From contig ONDP01000002.1 of NCBI GenBank assembly GCA_900316645.1, forward strand, positions 1 through 64,000: a stretch of 64,000 nucleotides of DNA, written 5' to 3'. Positions 60,593-64,000 of the stretch are shown here, one piece after another; within the stretch, counting starts at the first letter, position 1; each line of letters opens with the position of its first letter. The notes below the pieces were generated by a model. That model did not search any database and was not told the DNA's origin. It was given only the letters and a program-made list of their open reading frames with translations. The DNA comes from an uncultured Prevotellaceae bacterium. GTDB taxonomy: Bacteria > Bacteroidota > Bacteroidia > Bacteroidales > Bacteroidaceae. The position numbers and the translations under genes were made by a program.

Positions 60593-60676
60593 CCATACTC
60601 TAGCCATACTGTTGAGTAAGCCTAGGAGCAGCCTAGGAGCAGTCTAGGAGCAGGCAAGGAGCAGGCTAGAGTATGG
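60593..60676. repeat. Inverted repeat bracketing four 11-bp tandem repeats
   Basis: CCATACTCTAGCC (60593-60605) and its exact complement GGCTAGAGTATGG (60664-60676) flank four direct 11-bp units (CCTAGGAGCAG at 60621, 60632, TCTAGGAGCAG at 60643, GCAAGGAGCAG at 60654). Transcribed, it could form a 13-bp stem with a repeat-filled loop. No coding frame spans it. Confidence 0.9.
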
Positions 60677-60741
60677 CACAGTTGCGCAAGGACTTCGAAG
60701 AGCAAAAGCTCGACATTCAAAAATTCTCAGGCATAAAAATC

Positions 60742-60773
60742 ACTGCTGATACCGATATTAGCAGTATTTTTTT
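60742..60773. terminator. Terminator-like hairpin after the repeat block
   Basis: ACTGCTGAT and ATTAGCAGT pair (one G-U) around ACCGAT, followed by ATTTTTTT. On the minus strand the flank is GATTTTTAT, so it may act in both directions. It implies that the noncoding block upstream is transcribed, although no consensus plus-strand promoter was seen. Confidence 0.7.
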
Positions 60774-60826
60774 ATACTTAAGATAAGGCTTTATGCATTT
60801 TGTTGTAGATTTTTATATTCCTTTTT

Positions 60827-60857
60827 ATTGCAGAATCAGAAATTATAATTACCTTTG
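60827..60857 (+). promoter_or_regulatory. Promoter of the structured RNA / HTH unit
   Basis: ATTG at 60827-60830, 19 nt, TACCTTTG at 60850-60857. Transcription would start near 60864, 250 nt before the HTH gene. Confidence 0.65.
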
Positions 60858-60863
60858 CAGCAT

Positions 60864-61085
60864 GTGACGGAATAGCGATTCTCGTTCCATGACTTATTTT
60901 GATATTGGACTTATAGTCCATGTTCTAGATCATCGAATAACCGCCAAATCATTCGTACGCAGGAACATGAGACGATTAGGTTCATGCCCATTGTGGGCGT
61001 GGGCCGTTCGTGCTTGTTTGTGTACATGGTTTGCTTGGCGGTTTACCAGATGATTGATAAGCATTGAATGGGCCCGCCTTTTTCG
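60864..61085 (+). ncRNA. Structured RNA or long regulatory leader upstream of the HTH gene
   Basis: About 220 nt downstream of a promoter fold into nested stems: ATCATC/GATGAT (60929/61049), AACCGCCAA/TTGGCGGTT (60939/61035), GCAGGAAC/GTTCGTGC (one mismatch) and CATGCCCA/TGGGCGTG (60983/60994), plus a TGGAC/GTCCA hairpin at 60906. GGGCCCGCC then TTTTT ends it, and its arm can also pair with GGC-GT-GGGCC at 60996-61005, which would break the inner hairpin. The rod shape recalls 6S RNA, and the alternative pairing recalls an attenuator; neither is proven. It fills most of the gene-free stretch before 61119. Confidence 0.5.
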
Positions 61086-61118
61086 TTACACCTTATTTAA
61101 TAATAAACAGCGTGTGAC

Positions 61119-61337
61119 ATGGTAAACATTGGTCAAAAGATTAAGGAAGAGTTGCAACGTCAGGAGCGAACCGTCAGTTGGTTGGCTCGCAAATTGAATT
61201 GTACCCGAGCTGCAGTTTATCGTATTTTCGATAAAAACAGTATTGATACAGCCCTGCTTACCAGCATCTCACAAGTACTGCATCATAACTTCTTCGAGGA
61301 GCTTTCGGATGAAGTAAAAAATGGCATGACCGAATAA
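61119..61337 (+). CDS. Small HTH (XRE-like) DNA-binding protein
   Basis: A 72-residue protein with a single helix-turn-helix: SWLARKLNCTRAAVYRIFDK (residues about 20-40) has the XRE pattern, with helix 3 CTRAAVYRIF. Nothing else is encoded, so it would act as a dimeric regulator or a toxin-antitoxin-like partner; no toxin gene is adjacent. Its TAA touches the first base of the operator palindrome in front of the next gene. It is the natural candidate to bind that operator (inference). Confidence 0.78.
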   Translation: MVNIGQKIKEELQRQERTVSWLARKLNCTRAAVYRIFDKNSIDTALLTSISQVLHHNFFEELSDEVKNGMTE

Positions 61338-61365
61338 TGATACGATAGTGTATCATTTACGATAC
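61337..61365. promoter_or_regulatory. Operator module copy 1 (ATGATAC-N6-GTATCAT plus GATAC)
   Basis: A 7-bp inverted repeat at 61337-61343 and 61350-61356, then a third half-site GATAC at 61361-61365. The -7 box TACCTTTG follows at 61398-61405 with no good -33, so an activator is likely. The same module recurs at 62228. Confidence 0.75.
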
Positions 61366-61397
61366 GCAAAATATTTTAACGTTCGTTACAAAAAGTT

Positions 61398-61405
61398 TAC
61401 CTTTG
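61398..61405 (+). promoter_or_regulatory. -7 box of the porin-family gene
   Basis: TACCTTTG, identical in setting (GTTTACCTTTGCAA) to the box at 62289. The -33 region is TTTA-like. Confidence 0.6.
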
Positions 61406-61453
61406 CAAAAAATTTAGAGTTAAATCTATTGTATTAATTAAAAAGCAAGAATT

Positions 61454-62116
61454 ATGAAGAAAATTATGATGATCGCTGCCATGATGGTAGCAGCCGTAAC
61501 AGCAAACGCTCAGAATGAGGTTGGTCAGATTACTCTGAAACCAACTGTTGGTTTGAACATCGCCACTATGACTAAGATTGATGGCTCCAAGGTTCGTCCT
61601 GGTTTCATTGCCGGCGTTGAAGCAGAGTATGGTGTTGCAGAAAACTTTGGTATTACTGCAGGTATCTTCTATTCTCAGCAGGGTGCGAAAGAAAGTGGTG
61701 AAATTAATATTAACCGTTGGGTAGAAGGAGAGCGTGTTGGAGTTAAATTTAAAGGTGACGCTACTAATAAACTTGACTACATCAATATCCCCATCATGGC
61801 TCAGTACTATGTAGTTCCCGGCTTGGCAATTAAAGCAGGTATTCAGCCTGGATTCCTGGTAACCAAGAAGGCAAAGTATGATGGTACTCTCACCGCTGTT
61901 GTTGCTGATGAATCAGCTAGTAAGCCATACACTGAGAGTGTGACGATTTCTGATGCTAAAGGATTTGCTTTTGCTATCCCTGTAGGCCTGTCTTATGAGT
62001 ATGCAAACTTCGTTTTGGACGCTCGTTACAACATCGGTGTAACAAAGGCTATTAAAGAATATGATTGTCGTCACTCTGTATTCAGCTTCACGCTGGGTTA
62101 CAAGTTCGCCCTCTAA
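61454..62116 (+). CDS. Porin-family outer-membrane beta-barrel protein
   Basis: A 220-aa protein with a signal peptide (MKKIMMIAAMMVAAVTANA, then Q). Alternating beta strands with aromatic ends (FGITAGIFYSQQGAK, FVLDARYNIGVTKA) and a C-terminal strand ending in GYKFAL match the OMP_b-brl type. It has its own operator-controlled promoter and a terminator after it, so it is monocistronic. Function in the outer membrane is unknown. Confidence 0.85.
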   Translation: MKKIMMIAAMMVAAVTANAQNEVGQITLKPTVGLNIATMTKIDGSKVRPGFIAGVEAEYGVAENFGITAGIFYSQQGAKESGEININRWVEGERVGVKFKGDATNKLDYINIPIMAQYYVVPGLAIKAGIQPGFLVTKKAKYDGTLTAVVADESASKPYTESVTISDAKGFAFAIPVGLSYEYANFVLDARYNIGVTKAIKEYDCRHSVFSFTLGYKFAL

Positions 62117-62170
62117 ATGAGATTGACATATTCCTATTCAGGAATTTTTAGTGAATAAATTTAATTTAGT

Positions 62171-62203
62171 TGCCACTACTCTGTGAAGAGTGGTGGCATT
62201 TTT
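62171..62203 (+). terminator. Terminator of the porin-family gene
   Basis: 12-bp arms TGCCACTACTCT and AGAGTGGTGGCA (one G-U) with loop GTGA, followed by TTTTT. Confidence 0.88.
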
Positions 62204-62227
62204 CGTATGGTTAGGTATGCCTAAATA

Positions 62228-62256
62228 ATGATACAATTGTGTATCATTTGCGATAC
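62228..62256. promoter_or_regulatory. Operator module copy 2 (ATGATAC-N6-GTATCAT plus GATAC)
   Basis: The inverted repeat at 62228-62234 and 62241-62247 with a third half-site at 62252-62256. Similarity to copy 1 extends over about 70 nt to the -7 box at 62289-62296, while the spacer differs (AATTGT versus GATAGT). Confidence 0.75.
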
Positions 62257-62288
62257 GCAAAATAGTTTAATATTCGTTGAGAAACGTT

Positions 62289-62296
62289 TACCTTTG
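62289..62296 (+). promoter_or_regulatory. -7 box of the gene at 62332
   Basis: TACCTTTG in the same GTTTACCTTTGCAA context as copy 1; about 35 nt before the chosen start. Confidence 0.6.
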
Positions 62297-62331
62297 CAAC
62301 ATGATTAATGTTTAATTTAAATGATACAAAT

Positions 62332-62868
62332 ATGAGAAAAACATTACTAATTGGTATTGCTTTGGGTTTCAGCGTAATGGGGTTTGCACAAAAAGTACAG
62401 TTTGAACAAGCTCAGTCACGTATTATGGAACCTATACAGGATGTTTTTGTGCGTCCAATGGTTGCAGAAATGAAGATGCTGTCTACGGAATTGAAAGTCT
62501 ATATGGCTTCCTGGCAGTTTCAAGAAAAGAAGATCACTGATCTTACTTGGCAAGATTTGAGGGATGCCAAGGCAAACGCTGCTTTCCATGCAGCAATTTC
62601 TGATGGTGCAGATGTTATAGTCGGTGCTACTTATTATGTTCGCAATCATATTGACGCTAAGGGTAAGGCTACTGATTATGGTGTAGACGTCATTGTTCGT
62701 GGCTATCCTGCAAAATATGTCAATTGGCATCCATTGGGCGATTCAAAATATTCTGCATCTGATGAAAAATGGGTTAACCAGTTGATAGAGGCAAAGAAAG
62801 CTCGTACATGGCATAACAACAATGCCGAAAATCAAGCAGATGCTATTGAGAACTATACGAAAAATTAA
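62332..62868 (+). CDS. Secreted hypothetical protein
   Basis: A 178-aa protein from the ATG at 62332, where a normal signal peptide begins (MRKTLLIGIALGFSVMGFA, then Q); an earlier ATG at 62308 lacks one. The mature part is mixed alpha/beta and contains SDGADVIVGATYYVRNHID and VIVRGYPAKYVNWHPLG, with a polar C-terminal tail. No known catalytic motif was recognised. It is probably periplasmic or surface-exposed and cotranscribed with the next gene, 27 nt downstream, under operator copy 2. Confidence 0.7.
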   Translation: MRKTLLIGIALGFSVMGFAQKVQFEQAQSRIMEPIQDVFVRPMVAEMKMLSTELKVYMASWQFQEKKITDLTWQDLRDAKANAAFHAAISDGADVIVGATYYVRNHIDAKGKATDYGVDVIVRGYPAKYVNWHPLGDSKYSASDEKWVNQLIEAKKARTWHNNNAENQADAIENYTKN

Positions 62869-62895
62869 TTGTTTTACATTAAATAAAAAAAGATT

Positions 62896-63408
62896 ATGAA
62901 AAAGATTTTATTTGTTGTTTTGATGGCAGTATTTGCAGTTTCTGCAAATGCACAGTTAGTTACCTCTAATCGTACCATACATAGCGATGCTCACAATTTC
63001 TGGGTAGACCTTGGTCTTGGTGCTTATACTGGTGACTACAAGAATGGTGGTTTAGGTATGGATCTTGGCTTCCGTTGGAATAAGATGTTCCACGAGTATG
63101 TTGGTTGGGATATCATTAAGGTTGCTGCACAGGCAGATACTAAGCACTTTAAGGAGTCAATCACTCTGAAGGCCATGACTGGTGTTCGTTTTGAATCCCC
63201 TGTTTTGTTCGGCAACTCAAAGGCCTATGCTAACTTTGCCGGAGGTTATGGTTACACTTTTGATCCAAAGAAAGGCGCTTTCACTTGGGAGATTGGCGCT
63301 GGTTTGAAAGTAACTCCGCGCTTTAATGTTGGTGTTGCTTATGACGCTTGGAGCAAGAATAGCTTTACTACAGGCTTCATCAATCTGAAGGTTGGTTACG
63401 CATTCTAA
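62896..63408 (+). CDS. Small outer-membrane beta-barrel protein
   Basis: A 170-aa protein with a signal peptide (MKKILFVVLMAVFAVSANA, then Q). About eight beta strands follow (FWVDLGLGAYTGDYKNGGLG, FANFAGGYGYTF pieces) and the chain ends in NLKVGYAF, an aromatic C-terminus typical of barrels. It follows the gene at 62332 by 27 nt and is probably in its operon. A terminator follows. Confidence 0.8.
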   Translation: MKKILFVVLMAVFAVSANAQLVTSNRTIHSDAHNFWVDLGLGAYTGDYKNGGLGMDLGFRWNKMFHEYVGWDIIKVAAQADTKHFKESITLKAMTGVRFESPVLFGNSKAYANFAGGYGYTFDPKKGAFTWEIGAGLKVTPRFNVGVAYDAWSKNSFTTGFINLKVGYAF

Positions 63409-63429
63409 TTGGTGCATAAAGATTAATCC

Positions 63430-63472
63430 ATCTCCCCCTTGTGAGATTATCTAGGGGGGAGATTCTTTTTTA
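63430..63472 (+). terminator. Terminator/attenuator just before the last gene
   Basis: ATCTCCCCC and GGGGGAGAT pair over 9 bp with a 16-nt loop, then TCTTTTTT. Only 9 nt separate it from the next start codon. Confidence 0.75.
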
Positions 63473-63481
63473 TAATTGACG

Positions 63482-64000
63482 ATGAAAAGAATTACATCAC
63501 TATTTTTATTTATCTATACGCTTCTCCCCTTGATGGCTCAGAAACAATATTCTTCTACTGTTGTAGAAAAGAAGCGTGTTGTGACAGGAATTGAAGACTT
63601 TTCTCTGCCAAGTCAGACGATTCTTGGGAATGCTATGCTTTGGGCCGTTAATGAAGGTCCGCAAGGCAAGGAAGAAATCGTTGATATTGATTTTGGTAAG
63701 GAGCGATTGTCTATGGTGTACAATTTGAGGCGAGAAGATGATGAAGACCCCGCATATACTTGTCGCCTGCAGTTGCAAGTAACAGAAGGTCAACTGGTAT
63801 TTACTGTCAAAGACGTTAAGATGCATGGAGGACTAAAGAGTATGTTTTCTAATTTTGACAAATTGGATCCAGTGAAGAAAACAAAACATGCTGACATTAT
63901 TCGTGAGTTTGAAAGATTGAATGATGCAAAACTAAACAACCTCTTTAATTTCATCAAGGAACATCAGTTACAAGTAACTAATTGGGATAACATTCGTTCT
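63482..64000 (+). CDS. Secreted hypothetical protein, 3' end outside the window
   Basis: 173 residues are visible without a stop. It starts with a signal peptide (MKRITSLFLFIYTLLPLMA, then Q). The mature part is polar, with EDFSLPSQTILGNAMLWAVNEG and LRREDDEDPAYTCRLQLQV, and a helical segment (ADIIREFERLNDAKLNNLF) near the edge. No family is recognised. With no consensus promoter after the upstream terminator, it may depend on readthrough from the operon at 62332. Confidence 0.7.
   Translation, partial: MKRITSLFLFIYTLLPLMAQKQYSSTVVEKKRVVTGIEDFSLPSQTILGNAMLWAVNEGPQGKEEIVDIDFGKERLSMVYNLRREDDEDPAYTCRLQLQVTEGQLVFTVKDVKMHGGLKSMFSNFDKLDPVKKTKHADIIREFERLNDAKLNNLFNFIKEHQLQVTNWDNIRS

Noticed and set aside
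60389-60860. Cobalamin riboswitch before the BtuB-like receptor gene
   Set aside because: No B12-box-like conserved segment was found, and the promoter lies only about 25-55 nt from the start codon, leaving no space for the aptamer.
60864-61085. Firm call as 6S RNA, RNase P RNA or tmRNA
   Set aside because: No tRNA-like ends or RNase P conserved segments were seen, and 6S identity rests on shape only, so it is listed as an unassigned structured RNA.

Overview
The window is a chromosomal stretch of a Bacteroidota bacterium, most likely a gut or rumen Prevotella-type (Prevotellaceae) organism. The grounds are a SusC/SusD pectin utilisation locus, promoters of the Bacteroidota form (TTTG, 19-21 nt, TAnnTTTG) before many genes, a second EF-G of the Bacteroides type, DUF4924 and DUF3943 proteins, and RNase Y next to ZapA. 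No rRNA, tRNA, CRISPR array or prophage was seen.

Layout. 1-2.7 kb: end of GAPDH, luxS, miaA and a lipid kinase. 2.7-8.4 kb: a Crp/Fnr regulator facing a glycogen/alpha-glucan operon (debranching enzyme, GT4 glycosyltransferase, GH57 amylase). 8.4-26.6 kb: a pectin utilisation locus. It has SusC, SusD and a DUF4957-type surface lipoprotein, a frameshifted GH28, a PL9 pectate lyase and a GH28-GH105 fusion, plus a leftward arm with a sialidase-fold protein, an alpha/beta hydrolase and a GH3 remnant. An accessory island (20.2-22.4 kb) lies inside the locus: a 22-bp-phased array, an HU-like gene between two near-identical hairpins, and a RAYT/Y1 transposase with an extra C-terminal domain. 26.6-33.3 kb: a complete trpBEGDCFA operon with a leader peptide containing three consecutive Trp codons and an attenuator. 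33.3-34.5 kb: a candidate small RNA and a ROK glucokinase.

34.5-48.8 kb is housekeeping: LysE transporter, DUF4924, rfbD, prfC, Sua5/YrdC, DUF3943, ClC channel, fmt, an untracked 46-aa ORF, rpe, an ECF-like sigma factor, rfbA, a coiled-coil protein, zapA and rny. 48.8-57 kb carries a prolyl oligopeptidase, hemW, the EF-G paralogue, an SpoU methyltransferase and pgk. 57-60.5 kb pairs a COG0523 metallochaperone, with a His/Asp-rich loop, with a BtuB-like TonB receptor. 60.5-64 kb is the least explained part: a repeat-rich noncoding block, a structured RNA or leader with its own promoter, a small HTH protein, then cell-envelope genes, two of which share a near-identical operator/promoter module.

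A genome-wide theme is a family of short AT-rich direct repeats (units like AATTGACAATTGATAATTG). They fill intergenic gaps and also sit in frame inside several conserved genes (miaA, fmt, hemW, the BtuB-like receptor). In one place they appear to supply a shared -33 element to two divergent promoters. The best candidates for undescribed biology are the two 22-bp-phased arrays, the RAYT fusion with its hairpin pair, and the structured-RNA/HTH/operator cluster at 60.5-63.4 kb. All assignments come from reading motifs; no database search was possible.
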